This document shows positions 32,513 to 44,054 of a stretch of DNA of 64,000 bases, in pieces (positions within the stretch are counted from its first letter, which is position 1; each line of letters begins with the position of its first letter). The notes under the pieces were generated by a model that was not told the DNA's origin, did not search any database, and worked only from the letters and a program-made list of their open reading frames with translations. The position numbers and the translations under genes were made by a program. The DNA is from Enterococcus cecorum DSM 20682 = ATCC 43198 (GTDB taxonomy: Bacteria > Bacillota > Bacilli > Lactobacillales > Enterococcaceae). Where the stretch lies: the NCBI RefSeq assembly GCF_000407565.1, contig NZ_ASWI01000004.1, positions 762,001 through 826,000 of the forward strand, written 5' to 3'.

Positions 32513-32556
32513 CTCAATGCGTTGAATGGTGGATGAAAAGATAAAGGAGTTATAGC

Positions 32557-33138
32557 ATGCAAGCATTAGTTGATCGTATTCAAAAAGATGGCAATATTTT
32601 AAATGGAGATGTCTTGAAAGTGGATGCTTTTATCACCCACCAAGTTGATCCTGTATTGATGGAAGAGATTGCCGAGAGTTTTTATCAAGCGTTTAAAGAA
32701 GCAGGAATTACCAAGGTAGTGACGATTGAAGCTTCAGGGATTGTACCAGCGGTGTATACTGCCCAAAAATTTGGTGTTCCAATGATTTATGCGCGCAAGT
32801 CAAAAAGTTTAACAATGAATGAAGAATTACTAACGACAGAAGTTTATTCATTTACGAAACAAGTGACTAGTACAGTTTCGATTTCTCGTAAATTCTTATC
32901 AAAAGAAGATAAAGTATTAATTATTGATGATTTTCTTGCAAATGGTCAAGCGGCAAAAGGGCTGATTGAATTATGTCGTCAAGCCGATGCGAGTGTTGAA
33001 GGAATTGGAATATTAATTGAAAAATCTTTCCAACCTGGACGCAAATTATTAGAAGAGATAGGGGTTAAAGTCGTTTCCCTTGCTCGTATTTCATCGCTTG
33101 AAAATGGTAAAATTGCATTTATTGAAGGAGACGCTTAG
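32557..33138 (+). CDS. xpt: Xanthine phosphoribosyltransferase
   Basis: Converts xanthine and PRPP to XMP for purine salvage. [19 protein letters not shown] and [17 protein letters not shown] (the PRPP loop) are diagnostic; it is 193 residues, normal. AAGGAG at 32542-32547 precedes ATG 32557. It is first in a two-gene operon with pbuX, under a guanine riboswitch and a PurR-like site. Confidence 0.95.
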   Translation: MQALVDRIQKDGNILNGDVLKVDAFITHQVDPVLMEEIAESFYQAFKEAGITKVVTIEASGIVPAVYTAQKFGVPMIYARKSKSLTMNEELLTTEVYSFTKQVTSTVSISRKFLSKEDKVLIIDDFLANGQAAKGLIELCRQADASVEGIGILIEKSFQPGRKLLEEIGVKVVSLARISSLENGKIAFIEGDA

Positions 33139-33142
33139 ACAA

Positions 33143-34420
33143 ATGAATCAAGTGCAAAATGGAAAAGCAGCAATTTTAGGGTTACAACATTTACTTGCGA
33201 TGTATGCGGGTGCCGTCGCAGTGCCTTTATTAATCGGGATGGGCTTAGGATTTGATGAAGCACAAATGACATATTTAATCTCGATTGATATTTTTATGTG
33301 TGGGGTGGCAACTTTATTACAATTAACGGTGACAAAGTTTTTTGGGATTGGTTTGCCGGTCGTTTTAGGCTGTGCGATTCAAGCCGTTTCGCCATTAATC
33401 ATTATTGGTTCTAAAAATGGTGTTGGGGCCATTTATGGTTCAATTATTGCAGCGGGCATTTATGTCGTATTGATTGCTGGTTTATTCTCAAAAGTGAAAG
33501 TATTATTTCCACCAATTGTTACGGGAACTGTCATTACGGTCATTGGCTTAACCTTGATTCCAGTGGCGATTACTAAGATGGGCGGTGGCGATGCAAGTGC
33601 CAAAACTTTTGGTGATCCAGCAAGTTTAATTCAAGCTGCCGTAACGATTCTTTTAATTTTAGGTTTACAAGCCTTTGCCAAAGGATTTTTACGTTCGATT
33701 TCAGTTTTAATTGGTTTAGTTGGTGGCACGATTTTAGCTTGTTTGATGGGCAATGTGAGTTTTTCAGCCATTAGTCATGCACCGATTTTCCACGTTCCGC
33801 AACCATTTTACTTTGGTATGCCAAAATTTGATGTATGGTCGATTCTTTTGATGATTATTATTTCAACGATTAGTATGGTTGAATCAACGGGTGTATATTT
33901 CGCACTTGGCGACATTACTGGAAAAAATATTGGTAAAGAAGATTTAAAACGCGGGTATCGTGCGGAAGGTTTAGCAGTTATCTTAGGTGGTATCTTTAAT
34001 ACTTTCCCATATACGGGATTTTCACAAAATGTTGGGTTAGTACAATTATCAGGAATTAAATCCACACGCCCAATTTACTTCTCGGCTTTCTTCTTAATTA
34101 TTTTAGGTTTATTCCCGAAAGTGGGTGCTGTGGCCCAAATTATTCCAGAACCAGTACTTGGTGGTGGGATGTTAGTCATGTTTGGTATGGTGGCTGTGCA
34201 AGGGATGCGTATGTTGTCTAAAGTGAATTTTGAAGATGATAAGAATTTATTAATCGTAGCTTTATCTATTGGTTTAGGTCTAGGGTTTAATAGCTTACCA
34301 ACCTTATTCCAACATTTACCACAAACCGTACAAATGTTTACCGAAAATGGGATTGTGATGAGTAGTATTACCGCAATTATTTTAAATCTACTCTTTCATG
34401 GATTAAAAGAAAAAGCTTAA
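33143..34420 (+). CDS. pbuX: Xanthine permease
   Basis: NCS2/nucleobase:cation symporter that imports xanthine for Xpt. It has about 12 to 14 hydrophobic segments, GLQHLLAMYAGAVAVPLLIG at the start, ESTGVYFALGDITG and the FNTFPYTGFSQNVGLVQLSG signature. ATG 33143 is 4 bp after the xpt stop, with AAGGAG at 33125-33130 at the end of xpt, so translation is coupled. It is 425 residues. Terminator at 34428. Confidence 0.93.
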   Translation: MNQVQNGKAAILGLQHLLAMYAGAVAVPLLIGMGLGFDEAQMTYLISIDIFMCGVATLLQLTVTKFFGIGLPVVLGCAIQAVSPLIIIGSKNGVGAIYGSIIAAGIYVVLIAGLFSKVKVLFPPIVTGTVITVIGLTLIPVAITKMGGGDASAKTFGDPASLIQAAVTILLILGLQAFAKGFLRSISVLIGLVGGTILACLMGNVSFSAISHAPIFHVPQPFYFGMPKFDVWSILLMIIISTISMVESTGVYFALGDITGKNIGKEDLKRGYRAEGLAVILGGIFNTFPYTGFSQNVGLVQLSGIKSTRPIYFSAFFLIILGLFPKVGAVAQIIPEPVLGGGMLVMFGMVAVQGMRMLSKVNFEDDKNLLIVALSIGLGLGFNSLPTLFQHLPQTVQMFTENGIVMSSITAIILNLLFHGLKEKA

Positions 34421-34427
34421 TTGTTTG

Positions 34428-34459
34428 AAGACTCATTGTGTTTACAGTGGGTCTTTTTA
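34428..34459 (+). terminator. Terminator of xpt-pbuX
   Basis: AAGACTCATTGT (34428-34439) pairs with ACAGTGGGTCTT (34444-34455) with two G-U pairs, then a T run. It ends where the purE PurR box begins. Confidence 0.85.
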
Positions 34460-34534
34460 TTTCCGAACTATTTTTAAGAAATATAAGATATTATTCGAAT
34501 TTGTTTTGACTTAACTGTTTTTGCTTGTTAGAAT
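34459..34534 (+). promoter_or_regulatory. PurR boxes and purE promoter
   Basis: ATTTCCGAACTAT (34459-34472 region, CGAAC core 34464-34468) fits the PurR consensus at all positions. An inverted arm around ATTATTCGAATTT (34490-34502) follows at the usual spacing. TTGACT (34506-34511), 17 bp and TAGAAT (34529-34534) are the promoter. Core to -35 is 42 bp. PurR normally represses or is relieved by PRPP. Confidence 0.75.
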
Positions 34535-34568
34535 ATATGTGAAATCTTTATTAAAAGGAGCAAAATCA

Positions 34569-35057
34569 ATGGAACCTGTTGTAGCTGTTGTCATGGGGAG
34601 TACTTCCGATTGGGAAACAATGAAAAATGCGTGTGAGGTATTGGTCGAATATGGTGTAGCGTATGAGAAAAGAGTTGTTTCTGCGCATCGTACACCGGAT
34701 TTGATGTTTGAATTCGCTGAAAATGCTAGACAGCGCGGTATCAAAGTGATTATTGCTGGTGCTGGGGGAGCGGCTCATTTGCCAGGGATGATTGCAGCGA
34801 AATGTACATTGCCAGTGATTGGTGTACCCGTACAATCGCGTGCCTTGAATGGATTAGATTCGCTTTTATCCATTGTACAGATGCCAGCTGGCGTACCTGT
34901 TGCGACGACTGCTATTGGAAAAGCTGGGGCAACCAATGCAGGAATACTTGCAGTTGAGATGCTTTCCATGTATGATTTAAAGATAGCAGAAAAAATTCAG
35001 GAAAAACGTTTGAATTCTGAAAAAATAGTCAAAGAAAGTAGTGATCAGCTTGTTTAA
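34569..35057 (+). CDS. purE: N5-carboxyaminoimidazole ribonucleotide mutase
   Basis: Moves CO2 within the imidazole ring (N5-CAIR to CAIR). [10 protein letters not shown] at the N-terminus, [18 protein letters not shown] and [17 protein letters not shown] are diagnostic of PurE class I. It is 162 residues. ATG 34569 has AAGGAG at 34555-34560; earlier in-frame starts lie before the ribosome site. Its last 17 bases overlap purK. Confidence 0.95.
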   Translation: MEPVVAVVMGSTSDWETMKNACEVLVEYGVAYEKRVVSAHRTPDLMFEFAENARQRGIKVIIAGAGGAAHLPGMIAAKCTLPVIGVPVQSRALNGLDSLLSIVQMPAGVPVATTAIGKAGATNAGILAVEMLSMYDLKIAEKIQEKRLNSEKIVKESSDQLV

Positions 35058-36168
35058 ACCGATTATGCCTGGAGAGACCATCGGAATTGTTGGTGGTGGT
35101 CAATTAGGGCGGATGATGAGCTTAAGTGCGAAAAAAATGGGCTTTCGTGTAGGCGTGTTAGACCCAACTGCTGATTGTCCGGCTGCACAGGTGGCAGATT
35201 GGCATATTGTGGCAAGTTATGACGATACCGTGGCGTTAGAAGAAATGGCTCGTCGTTGTGCCGTGATTACCTATGAATTTGAAAATGTTAGTGTGGAAAG
35301 TTTAAATGCCATTTTACCAATTAGCTATATTCCACAAGGGACAGATCTTTTAGCGATTACCCAAGACCGTCTATTAGAAAAAGCCTTTTTAGAAGCAAAT
35401 AATGTCGTCATTGCACCCTATGCAACAATTATCCACCCAAGTGATATTCCAGATGCAATTGAAGGGATTGGTTATCCATGTGTGCTTAAAACGACTCGCG
35501 GTGGATATGATGGCAAAGGGCAATATGTCTTGTACGGGATGAAGGATTTAGCACCGTCAATGGATTTATTACGTGAAGGAACTTGTGAATTAGAGGCTTG
35601 GATTCCTTTTGAAAAAGAAATTTCTGTGATGGTGGCTGGCAATGGAAAGGAATATATTCCATTTCCAGTGGTTGAAAATATTCATCATAATAATATTTTA
35701 CATGAGACGATTGCACCTGCTCGTATTGATCCAGAGGTGGCAAAAGAAGCACAGCGTATTGCTTTAGAAATTGCTCAAGCCTTAAATTTACATGGGGTAC
35801 TAGGAATTGAGATGTTTTTAACTGAAACTGGCAGCATTTATGTCAATGAATTAGCCCCTCGTCCACATAATTCAGGACATTATTCCATCGAAGCTTGTGA
35901 TATGAGTCAGTTTGATATGCATATTCGAGGTATTTGCGGATGGCCTTTAGCTGATGTGAAATTATTATCCCCAGCTGTGATGGTAAATATTTTAGGACAA
36001 CATCATGAAAAATGTCGTCAATTAATTTTGGAAAAACCATCTTGGCAATTTCATGATTATGGCAAAAAAGAAGTGAAAACCGGTCGAAAAATGGGGCATA
36101 TTACCATCTTGACTGAAAATATAGAAGATACATTAAAAGAAATTCAACAAACCAATATTTGGGATTAA
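35041..36168 (+). CDS. purK: N5-carboxyaminoimidazole ribonucleotide synthase
   Basis: ATP-grasp enzyme that carboxylates AIR with bicarbonate and [23 protein letters not shown] at the N-terminus, [18 protein letters not shown] (ATP loop) and [19 protein letters not shown] (metal site) are clear. It is about 375 residues. The GTG at 35041 overlaps the end of purE by 17 bp, so translation is coupled; a TTG nine bases later is the alternative. Confidence 0.93.
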   Translation: MISLFKPIMPGETIGIVGGGQLGRMMSLSAKKMGFRVGVLDPTADCPAAQVADWHIVASYDDTVALEEMARRCAVITYEFENVSVESLNAILPISYIPQGTDLLAITQDRLLEKAFLEANNVVIAPYATIIHPSDIPDAIEGIGYPCVLKTTRGGYDGKGQYVLYGMKDLAPSMDLLREGTCELEAWIPFEKEISVMVAGNGKEYIPFPVVENIHHNNILHETIAPARIDPEVAKEAQRIALEIAQALNLHGVLGIEMFLTETGSIYVNELAPRPHNSGHYSIEACDMSQFDMHIRGICGWPLADVKLLSPAVMVNILGQHHEKCRQLILEKPSWQFHDYGKKEVKTGRKMGHITILTENIEDTLKEIQQTNIWD

Positions 36169-36180
36169 AGGAGAAGAGTA

Positions 36181-37479
36181 ATGTTACCACGTTATACTAG
36201 AGAAGAAATGGGTCGTATTTGGACTGATCAAAATCGTTATCAAGCATGGTTAGAAGTGGAGATTTTGGCTGATGAAGCCTGGGCCGAACTTGGTGAAATT
36301 CCAAAAGAAGATGTGCAAAAGATTCGTGCTCATGCTACTTTTGATATTGATCGTATTTTAGAAATTGAAGAACAAACTCGTCATGATGTGGTTGCTTTTA
36401 CACGTGCGGTTTCAGAATCATTAGGCGAAGAACGTAAATGGGTACACTATGGTTTAACTTCTACGGATGTCGTGGATACTGCTTATGGTTACCTTATTCG
36501 TCAAGCAAATGATATTTTACGTGTGGGCTTACAACGTTTAACAGATGTAATTGCTAAAAAAGCCAAAGAACACAAATATACAGTGATGATGGGGCGTACC
36601 CATGGTGTTCACGCAGAGCCAACAACTTTTGGGTTAAAACTAGCTTTATGGTATTCTGAAATGAAACGCAATATCGAACGTTTTGAACATGCAGCTAAAG
36701 GGGTTGAAGCTGGTAAAATCAGTGGCGCGGTAGGTACTTTTGCCAATATCCCACCATTTGTTGAAAGTTATGTCTGTGAAAAGCTACAAATTCGTCCGCA
36801 AGAAATCTCAACACAAGTCTTACCTCGTGATTTACACGCAGAATATTTAGCGACAATGGCTTTAATTGCGACAAGTATCGAAAAATTTGCAACTGAAATC
36901 CGTGGCTTACAAAAATCTGAAACTCGTGAAGTGGAAGAATTCTTTGCTAAAGGGCAAAAAGGTTCTTCTGCTATGCCGCACAAACGTAATCCAATCGGTT
37001 CAGAAAATATGGCAGGTCTTGCTCGTGTGATCCGTGGTCATATGATTACTGCCTATGAAAATGTTTCTTTATGGCATGAACGCGATATTTCTCATTCATC
37101 AGCCGAACGTATCATTATTCCAGATACAACGATATTATTGGATTATATGTTACATCGCTTTAGTAATATTGTTGAAAAATTAACAGTATTCCCAGAAAAT
37201 ATGAAACGTAACATGAATGCGACATTTGGATTGATTTACAGCCAACGCGTGATGCTGAAATTAATCGATAAAGGCTTAACGCGTGAACAGGCTTATGATT
37301 TAGTTCAACCAAATACAGCAAAATCATGGGATGAACAACGTGATTTCCGTCCACTTATCGAAGCGGATGAAACGATTATGTCTCATTTAACCAAAGAAGA
37401 TTTGGATGATGCTTTTGATTACCATTATCATCTGAAAAATGTTGATACCATCTTCGAACGAGTTGGTTTAGGCGAATAA
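36181..37479 (+). CDS. purB: Adenylosuccinate lyase
   Basis: Cleaves SAICAR to AICAR and adenylosuccinate to [23 protein letters not shown] carries the first His, and [16 protein letters not shown] is the fumarase-family signature loop with the catalytic Ser. It is 432 residues, normal. AAGGAGAAG precedes ATG 36181, 12 bp after purK. A perfect terminator ends purE-K-B, so purB is separated from the purC operon. Confidence 0.96.
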   Translation: MLPRYTREEMGRIWTDQNRYQAWLEVEILADEAWAELGEIPKEDVQKIRAHATFDIDRILEIEEQTRHDVVAFTRAVSESLGEERKWVHYGLTSTDVVDTAYGYLIRQANDILRVGLQRLTDVIAKKAKEHKYTVMMGRTHGVHAEPTTFGLKLALWYSEMKRNIERFEHAAKGVEAGKISGAVGTFANIPPFVESYVCEKLQIRPQEISTQVLPRDLHAEYLATMALIATSIEKFATEIRGLQKSETREVEEFFAKGQKGSSAMPHKRNPIGSENMAGLARVIRGHMITAYENVSLWHERDISHSSAERIIIPDTTILLDYMLHRFSNIVEKLTVFPENMKRNMNATFGLIYSQRVMLKLIDKGLTREQAYDLVQPNTAKSWDEQRDFRPLIEADETIMSHLTKEDLDDAFDYHYHLKNVDTIFERVGLGE

Positions 37480-37486
37480 CTTAAAA

Positions 37487-37524
37487 ATAGACGAATGATT
37501 TCCAGAAATCATTCGTCTATTTTG
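37487..37524 (+). terminator. Terminator of purEKB
   Basis: A perfect 16-bp stem, ATAGACGAATGATTTC with GAAATCATTCGTCTAT, with a 2-base apex, followed by four T. Confidence 0.9.
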
Positions 37525-37564
37525 TTAGTTTATGTAAAGTGTTTTACTGAATGATATCAAACAA

Positions 37565-37639
37565 AACACGAACAATTTATAGAAAATAAGCGTAAAATAT
37601 AAACAAATTATTGAAAATCTTTTGAAAGTAACATAGAAT
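37565..37639 (+). promoter_or_regulatory. PurR-box-like site and purC promoter
   Basis: AAACACGAACAAT (CGAAC core 37569-37573) matches the PurR box at 11 of 13 positions. TTGAAA (37611-37616), 17 bp and TAGAAT (37634-37639) are the promoter. The spacing from core to -35 is 42 bp. Confidence 0.65.
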
Positions 37640-37690
37640 GTGAATAGATGAATAATACGTTCATAAATATGATGATTTTCGAGGTGCGAA

Positions 37691-38401
37691 ATGGAAAAGC
37701 TAGAACTGCTTTATGAAGGCAAGGCTAAAAAATTGTATAGTACAGATGAAGAAGATGTAATATTAGCGGAGTATATGGATCAAGCAACGGCACTGAATGG
37801 TTTGAAGAAGGATGCAATTTCAGGTAAAGGAGCGATGAACAACCAGATTACTTCGCTTATTTTTGATAAATTAGCAGAAAATGGTGTACCCAGTCACTTT
37901 ATTCGTAAAATTTCTGAAACCGAACAATTGATTCAAAAAGTGAAGATTATTCCGTTAGAAGTCGTCGTTCGGAATGTGGCTGCTGGAAGTTTTTCAAAAC
38001 GTTTAGATATTAAGGAAGGAACACCTCTAAGTTTTCCAATTGTTGAATTTTATTATAAAGAAGACCGTCTAGATGATCCATTTATAAATGATCAACATGT
38101 CTTAGTACTAGATATTGCGACTCAAGAAGAGATTGATCAAATCAAAGCTTTGGCATTAAAAGTCAATGAAGTCTTAAAGGCATGGTTCTTAACTTTAGAT
38201 ATTCAATTAATTGATTTTAAAATTGAAGTAGGACGTACAAAAGAAGGCAAAATTTTATTAGCTGACGAAATTTCACCAGATACTTGTCGTTTGTGGGATG
38301 TTCATACCAACGATCATTTAGACAAAGATATCTATCGTCGTGATTTAGGTGATTTAGTCCCAGTTTACCAAGAAGTTTTACGAAGAATTGAAAATAATTA
38401 A
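37691..38401 (+). CDS. purC: SAICAR synthetase
   Basis: Joins aspartate to CAIR using ATP. LYEGKAKKLYSTDE is the N-terminal nucleotide loop, VVVRNVAAGSFSKRL and LADEISPDTCRLWD are the two PurC signatures. It is 236 residues, normal. GAGGTG precedes ATG 37691. It is the first gene of the long purCSQLFMNHD operon. Confidence 0.97.
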   Translation: MEKLELLYEGKAKKLYSTDEEDVILAEYMDQATALNGLKKDAISGKGAMNNQITSLIFDKLAENGVPSHFIRKISETEQLIQKVKIIPLEVVVRNVAAGSFSKRLDIKEGTPLSFPIVEFYYKEDRLDDPFINDQHVLVLDIATQEEIDQIKALALKVNEVLKAWFLTLDIQLIDFKIEVGRTKEGKILLADEISPDTCRLWDVHTNDHLDKDIYRRDLGDLVPVYQEVLRRIENN

Positions 38402-38416
38402 TAAAGGAGTACAATC

Positions 38417-38671
38417 ATGGTTTTTGTAAAAGTTTATGTTACTTATAAAGAGTCTGTTTTAGATCCTCAAGGTGAGGCGGTTAAAGGAGCGTTACATCGC
38501 ATGGGTTATAGCGAAATTGAAGAGGTTAGAATTGGTAAATATTTCGAAATGCAAGTCAACCCTGGAACTCGTCCTGTTGAAGAAGTCATTGAAGAAGCTT
38601 GTGATAAATTATTAGCAAATGTCAACATGGAAACTTATCGATTCGAAATCATGGATGTGGAGGAAGCTTAA
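38417..38671 (+). CDS. purS: FGAM synthase subunit PurS
   Basis: Small 84-residue subunit that bridges PurQ and PurL in the formylglycinamidine synthase complex. [20 protein letters not shown] and the beta-strand [11 protein letters not shown] are typical. AAAGGAG precedes ATG 38417. Translation passes directly to purQ two bases after its stop. Confidence 0.95.
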   Translation: MVFVKVYVTYKESVLDPQGEAVKGALHRMGYSEIEEVRIGKYFEMQVNPGTRPVEEVIEEACDKLLANVNMETYRFEIMDVEEA

Positions 38672-38672
38672 C

Positions 38673-39350
38673 ATGAAATTTGCAGTGATTGTATTTCCTG
38701 GGTCCAACTGTGATTTGGATATGTTATGGGCAATCAAAAATGTCTGTGGGGCAGAGGCAGAATATGTCCGACATGATGCAACAAGTTTAGAAGGATTTGA
38801 CGGGGTTTTTTTACCTGGAGGCTTTTCTTACGGTGATGCGTTAAGATGTGGTGCGATTGCTCGTTTTTCAAATATTATGTCTGAAGTGATTCGTTTTGCT
38901 AATGAAGGCAAGATGGTTTTTGGAACATGTAATGGATTTCAAGTGTTAACTGAGGCTGGGTTACTTCCTGGTAGCTTGATTCGCAATCGTTCTTTACATT
39001 TTGTTTGTAAAACAGTCGGCTTAAAAGTTGTCAATAATGAAACGAAATTTACGAGCGAATATCAAAAAGATGAAGTGATTCAAATTCCTGTCGCTCACGG
39101 TGAAGGCAATTATTATTGTGATGAAGAAACTTTAGCAAAATTAAAAGCCAATAATCAAATCGTCTTTACATATGAAGAAGATATTAATGGCTCAGTTGAA
39201 AATATTGCTGGAATTTGTAATGAAAAAGGGAATGTCTTAGGAATGATGCCCCATCCAGAACGTGCGATGGAAGAATTATTAGGTAGTGCAGATGGCAAGC
39301 GTTTCTTTGCTTCTATTTTGAAAAACTTCGGAAAGGTGACGCAAAACTAA
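38673..39350 (+). CDS. purQ: FGAM synthase subunit PurQ
   Basis: Glutaminase subunit that supplies ammonia to PurL. The nucleophile Cys lies in [11 protein letters not shown], with PHPERAMEE holding the His-Glu pair at the end; [14 protein letters not shown] starts the domain. It is 225 residues. I take ATG 38673 with GGAGGAAG inside the end of purS; the frame open to 38619 lies within purS. It overlaps purL by one base (TAATG). Confidence 0.95.
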   Translation: MKFAVIVFPGSNCDLDMLWAIKNVCGAEAEYVRHDATSLEGFDGVFLPGGFSYGDALRCGAIARFSNIMSEVIRFANEGKMVFGTCNGFQVLTEAGLLPGSLIRNRSLHFVCKTVGLKVVNNETKFTSEYQKDEVIQIPVAHGEGNYYCDEETLAKLKANNQIVFTYEEDINGSVENIAGICNEKGNVLGMMPHPERAMEELLGSADGKRFFASILKNFGKVTQN

Positions 39351-41569
39351 TGAAGAAATTTATCGAACCGACTCCTCAAGAAATTAAAGATCAAAAAATA
39401 TATACGCAATGGGGTTTAACTGATGAAGAATATGCGATGATTGAAAACATCTTAAATCGCATGCCTAACTATACGGAAACAGGTTTATTCTCTGTCATGT
39501 GGAGTGAACATTGCTCTTACAAGAATTCAAAACCAGTATTAAAGAAATTCCCAACATCAGGTAAACAAGTATTACAAGGTCCTGGTGAAGGTGCAGGGAT
39601 TGTCGATATTGGCGATGGACAAGCAGTCGTTTTCAAAGCAGAAAGTCATAACCATCCATCTGCAGTAGAGCCATATGAAGGTGCAGCAACTGGTGTCGGC
39701 GGTATTATCCGTGATATCTTCAGTATGGGAGCTCGTCCAATTGCGATTTTAGACTCTTTACGCTTTGGTGAACTAGATAATAACCGTACAAAATACTTAT
39801 TAGAAGAGGTTGTTGCGGGGATTAGCGGCTATGGTAACTGTATCGGTATTCCAACTGTTGGTGGGGAAGTTGCTTTTGATCCATGTTATGAAGGGAATCC
39901 GTTAGTCAACGCAATGTGTGTCGGCTTAATTGATCATAAAGATATTCAAAAAGGCCAAGCAAAAGGTGTCGGCAATAAAATTATGTATGTCGGTGCGAAA
40001 ACTGGACGTGATGGGATTCATGGGGCTACCTTTGCTTCAGAAGAGTTTGTAGAAGGTGAAGAACAACAACGTTCAGCTGTCCAAGTAGGCGATCCTTTTA
40101 TGGAAAAACTATTATTAGAAGCTTGTTTAGAATTGATTTTAGAGCATTCAGATATTTTAGTTGGGATTCAAGATATGGGAGCCGCTGGTTTGGTTTCTTC
40201 AAGTTCAGAAATGGCTTCAAAAGCTGGTTCAGGCTTGAAATTATATCTTGATGATGTGCCGCAACGTGAAAGTCAAATGACCCCTTATGAAATGATGCTT
40301 TCAGAATCTCAAGAACGCATGCTTATCTGTGTCAAACAAGGTTGTGAAGATCAAGTAGTGGCGCTTTTCAAAAAATATGATTTAGACGCTGTTTCTATTG
40401 GTGAAGTAACGGATGATGGGCTGTATCGTTTGTATCATCATGGGAAAGAAGTCGCGAATATTCCAGTTGATGCACTTGCTGAGGATGCGCCTGTTTATCA
40501 TAAACCTTATCAAGAACCGGCTAGAATCCAAGAATTTGCGCAAATGGCTGATTTTGTACCAGAGCTGAAAGATCCTACGCAAACTTTCCTAGATTTATTA
40601 CAACAACCAACCATCGCTTCTAAAAAATCAATTTATGAAACCTATGATTATCAAGTGCGTACAAATACTGTAGTTACGCCAGGTAGCGATGCAGCGGTAC
40701 TTCGCATTCGTGGCACGCAAAAAGCTTTGGCCATGACGACAGATTGTAATGCACGATATCTATATTTGAATCCTGAAATTGGTGGTCAAATTGCGGTGAG
40801 TGAAGCCGCTCGTAATATCGTTGCTAGCGGGGGTCGTCCTTTAGCGATTACAGACTGTCTAAACTATGGCTCACCGGATAAACCAGAGGGCTTCTGGGAA
40901 TTGTGGACTTCAGCCGATGGAATTGCTAAAGCATGTGAAGTGTTAGATACGCCAGTTATTTCAGGAAATGTATCTATGTACAACGAAACAAATGGCAAGT
41001 CCATTTATCCAACACCGATGATTGGGATGGTAGGTTTAGTTGAAAAATTAGAACATATCACGACCCAAGACTTCAAACAAGCGGATGATTTAATATATGT
41101 TGTCGGTCAAACTGCACCAGATTTCAATGGCTCTGAGTTACAAAAAATGTTACTAGGAAAAATTGAGGGTCGCTTAATGAATTTTGATTTAGCTACTGAA
41201 AAAGCCAATCAAGATATAGTGTTACGAGCAATTCAAGCTGGTTTAGTTGCAAGTTGTCATGATTGTAGCGAAGGTGGTTTAGCTGTAGCCATTGCGGAAA
41301 GTTGTTTTAAGAATGAATTGGGTGCCAAAGTAAGTTTTGACTTTGAACAAGCTTTATTATTTGCTGAAACTCAATCACGTTTTGTTTTATCTGTAAGACC
41401 TGAGAATCAAGCAGCTTTTGAAAAGTTAATGGGAGATAAAGCACAATTTGTAGGTAAAGTTGTTGCGCAAGATCAATTAGAAATGAAGGGGACAGATGGG
41501 GCAATCTCTACTTCTGTCAAACAAGCCAAACAATTATGGGAGGATGCGATTACGTGTCTTATGAAGTAA
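39350..41569 (+). CDS. purL: FGAM synthase subunit PurL
   Basis: ATP-dependent synthase of the PurSQL complex, turning FGAR into [40 protein letters not shown] and [19 protein letters not shown] are the conserved active-site segments of the small-type PurL (739 residues), which needs separate PurS and PurQ. It overlaps purQ by 1 bp and purF by 16 bp. Confidence 0.96.
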   Translation: MKKFIEPTPQEIKDQKIYTQWGLTDEEYAMIENILNRMPNYTETGLFSVMWSEHCSYKNSKPVLKKFPTSGKQVLQGPGEGAGIVDIGDGQAVVFKAESHNHPSAVEPYEGAATGVGGIIRDIFSMGARPIAILDSLRFGELDNNRTKYLLEEVVAGISGYGNCIGIPTVGGEVAFDPCYEGNPLVNAMCVGLIDHKDIQKGQAKGVGNKIMYVGAKTGRDGIHGATFASEEFVEGEEQQRSAVQVGDPFMEKLLLEACLELILEHSDILVGIQDMGAAGLVSSSSEMASKAGSGLKLYLDDVPQRESQMTPYEMMLSESQERMLICVKQGCEDQVVALFKKYDLDAVSIGEVTDDGLYRLYHHGKEVANIPVDALAEDAPVYHKPYQEPARIQEFAQMADFVPELKDPTQTFLDLLQQPTIASKKSIYETYDYQVRTNTVVTPGSDAAVLRIRGTQKALAMTTDCNARYLYLNPEIGGQIAVSEAARNIVASGGRPLAITDCLNYGSPDKPEGFWELWTSADGIAKACEVLDTPVISGNVSMYNETNGKSIYPTPMIGMVGLVEKLEHITTQDFKQADDLIYVVGQTAPDFNGSELQKMLLGKIEGRLMNFDLATEKANQDIVLRAIQAGLVASCHDCSEGGLAVAIAESCFKNELGAKVSFDFEQALLFAETQSRFVLSVRPENQAAFEKLMGDKAQFVGKVVAQDQLEMKGTDGAISTSVKQAKQLWEDAITCLMK

Positions 41570-42999
41570 AAAGTCTAAATGAAGAATGTGGTATCTTTGG
41601 CGTTTGGGGACATCCAGATGCTAGCAAGGTGACCTATTTCGGACTTCACAGTTTACAACATCGTGGCCAAGAAGGGGCTGGGATTGTTTCAACTGATGGC
41701 GAAAAATTATATGGACATCGCGATTTAGGTTTATTGGCTGAAGTTTTTGCAGATGAACGTCAATTAAATCGCTTGGTAGGTAATGCTGCGATTGGGCATG
41801 TTCGTTATGCAACGGCCGGTAATGGCAGTGTGGACAATATTCAACCATTTTTATTTAAGTTTTATAATGGTAGCTATGGTTTGGCGCATAATGGAAATTT
41901 AACCAATGCCAAAAGTTTACGTAAACGCCTAGAACAAGAAGGGGCGATTTTCCACTCAAATTCAGATACCGAAATCTTGATGCATTTAATTCGTAAAAGC
42001 CATCGTCCTACTTTGGTGGATCAATTAAAAGAGGCGTTGAATCAAGTCAAAGGTGGTTTTGCTTACTTGTTACTGACAGAAGAAGCCATGATTGCCGCGC
42101 TTGATCCAAATGGTTTCCGACCACTAGCGATTGGACAAATGAAAAATGGGGCCTATGTGATTGCCTCAGAAACTTGTGCTTTAGAAGTAATCGGCGCAAA
42201 GTTTGTACGTGATGTGAAACCGGGTGAAATCATTATTATCAATGATGAGGGTATTCAAATTGATCAATACACCACAGATACGCAATATGCGATTTGTTCG
42301 ATGGAATTTATCTATTTTGCCCGTCCTGATTCGAATATTGCTGGGGTTAATGTGCATACCGCGCGCAAAAACATGGGACGCTTATTAGCAAAAGAAGCAC
42401 CAGTAGAAGCAGATATGGTTATCGGAGTTCCGAATTCTTCCCTTTCTGCTGCGAGCGGATATGCCGAAAGTTCAGGGATTCCGTATGAAATGGGTTTAGT
42501 CAAAAATCAATATGTTGCTAGAACCTTTATTCAGCCAACACAAGAATTACGCGAACAAGGCGTTAGAATGAAATTATCTGCGGTTCGCGGTGTGGTTGAA
42601 GGGAAAAGATTGGTATTAGTGGATGATTCAATCGTACGTGGGACTACCAGTCGTCGCATCGTGCAATTATTAAAAGAAGCCGGAGCGAAAGAAGTACATT
42701 TAAGAATTGCTTCACCGCCGTTAAAATATCCTTGTTTTTACGGGATTGATATCCAAACGCGTAAAGAATTGATTGCGGCTAATTATACGATTGAACAAAT
42801 GCGAGAAATGATTGGCTGTGACACTTTGAGCTTTTTAAGTGAACAAGGCTTAATTGATGCGATTGGCTTGAATTTTGATGCCCCATATACAGGTTTGTGT
42901 ATGGCATACTTTAATGGTGATTATCCAACACCATTGTATGATTATGAAGAACAATATCGTAAATCGTTAAAAGAAAAGACAGAATTTTTTAAAGGATAA
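41554..42999 (+). CDS. purF: Amidophosphoribosyltransferase
   Basis: First step of purine synthesis: PRPP plus glutamine to phosphoribosylamine. I take GTG 41554 with GGGAGG at 41538-41543, because it gives the propeptide [11 protein letters not shown] ahead of Cys12 in CGIFGVWGH, the family's cleaved N-terminal form. [13 protein letters not shown] follows, and the PRPP loop [15 protein letters not shown] lies near residue 350. It is 481 residues. Cysteines in the C-terminal third could hold the Bacillus-type iron-sulphur cluster. It overlaps purL by 16 bp. Confidence 0.95.
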   Translation: MSYEVKSLNEECGIFGVWGHPDASKVTYFGLHSLQHRGQEGAGIVSTDGEKLYGHRDLGLLAEVFADERQLNRLVGNAAIGHVRYATAGNGSVDNIQPFLFKFYNGSYGLAHNGNLTNAKSLRKRLEQEGAIFHSNSDTEILMHLIRKSHRPTLVDQLKEALNQVKGGFAYLLLTEEAMIAALDPNGFRPLAIGQMKNGAYVIASETCALEVIGAKFVRDVKPGEIIIINDEGIQIDQYTTDTQYAICSMEFIYFARPDSNIAGVNVHTARKNMGRLLAKEAPVEADMVIGVPNSSLSAASGYAESSGIPYEMGLVKNQYVARTFIQPTQELREQGVRMKLSAVRGVVEGKRLVLVDDSIVRGTTSRRIVQLLKEAGAKEVHLRIASPPLKYPCFYGIDIQTRKELIAANYTIEQMREMIGCDTLSFLSEQGLIDAIGLNFDAPYTGLCMAYFNGDYPTPLYDYEEQYRKSLKEKTEFFKG

Positions 43000-43010
43000 G
43001 GAGTAATCAA

Positions 43011-44054
43011 ATGGGCAATGCTTATGCTAAAGCTGGTGTCGATGTAGAAGCTGGCTATGAAGTTGTAAAAAGAATCCAAAAGCATGTACAAAAAACTAAA
43101 CGCCTCGGAGTAATGAGTGCTATAGGTGGCTTTGGAGGTTGCTTTGATTTAAGTAGCTTGAATGTAAAAGAGCCTGTCTTAGTCTCCGGAACTGATGGTG
43201 TAGGTACGAAATTGATGATTGCTATTCAAGAAGATATGCACGATACCATTGGCATTGATTGTGTGGCGATGTGTGTCAATGATATTATCGCGCAAGGTGC
43301 TGAACCATTGTACTTTTTAGATTATATTGCAACGGGTAAAAATGTTCCTGAGCGTTTAGAAAAAGTCGTAGCTGGTGTAGCTGATGGGTGTGTCCAAGCA
43401 AATGCTGCTTTAATCGGTGGTGAGACTGCAGAAATGCCTGGCATGTATGGTGAAAATGATTATGACTTGGCAGGCTTTGCAGTTGGTATCGCGGAAAAAT
43501 CAGCCTTAATTCAAAAAGCCAATGTCCAAGCTGGGGATGTATTAATTGGTTTGCCGTCTTCAGGTATTCATTCCAATGGCTATTCACTTGTACGTAAAAT
43601 TTTCTTTGAGCAAAATGACTTTAACGGTGAAACAGTCCTTCCAGAATTAAATCAACCATTAAAAAATGTTTTATTAACGCCAACTCGCATTTATGTCAAA
43701 GCGCTTCTACCACTCATTAAGAAGCAATTAGTAAATGGTGTTGCACATATTACTGGTGGTGGCTTTATTGAAAATGTGCCTAGAATGTTCAACGAAGACG
43801 TAGCTGCACAAATTCAAGTGGGGACTTGGCCGGTATTACCAATCTTTGAATGTCTTGAAAAATATGGACAGCTTAAACATGAAGAAATGTTTGAAATCTT
43901 CAACATGGGCTTAGGCATGATTTTAGCAGTTAGTGAAGATAAAGTGTCTGAAGTCATGCAAATCCTAAAAGAAAACCAAGAGGCGGCTTATATTGTTGGA
44001 AAAATGGTTGAAAAAACAAACAATAGTGTTGAAATAGTGGAGGCAGGTCGATGA
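43011..44054 (+). CDS. purM: AIR synthetase
   Basis: Closes the imidazole ring of FGAM with ATP. Landmarks: [64 protein letters not shown] and [14 protein letters not shown]. It is 347 residues, normal. AAGGAG precedes ATG 43011. Its last four bases overlap purN (ATGA). Confidence 0.97.
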   Translation: MGNAYAKAGVDVEAGYEVVKRIQKHVQKTKRLGVMSAIGGFGGCFDLSSLNVKEPVLVSGTDGVGTKLMIAIQEDMHDTIGIDCVAMCVNDIIAQGAEPLYFLDYIATGKNVPERLEKVVAGVADGCVQANAALIGGETAEMPGMYGENDYDLAGFAVGIAEKSALIQKANVQAGDVLIGLPSSGIHSNGYSLVRKIFFEQNDFNGETVLPELNQPLKNVLLTPTRIYVKALLPLIKKQLVNGVAHITGGGFIENVPRMFNEDVAAQIQVGTWPVLPIFECLEKYGQLKHEEMFEIFNMGLGMILAVSEDKVSEVMQILKENQEAAYIVGKMVEKTNNSVEIVEAGR

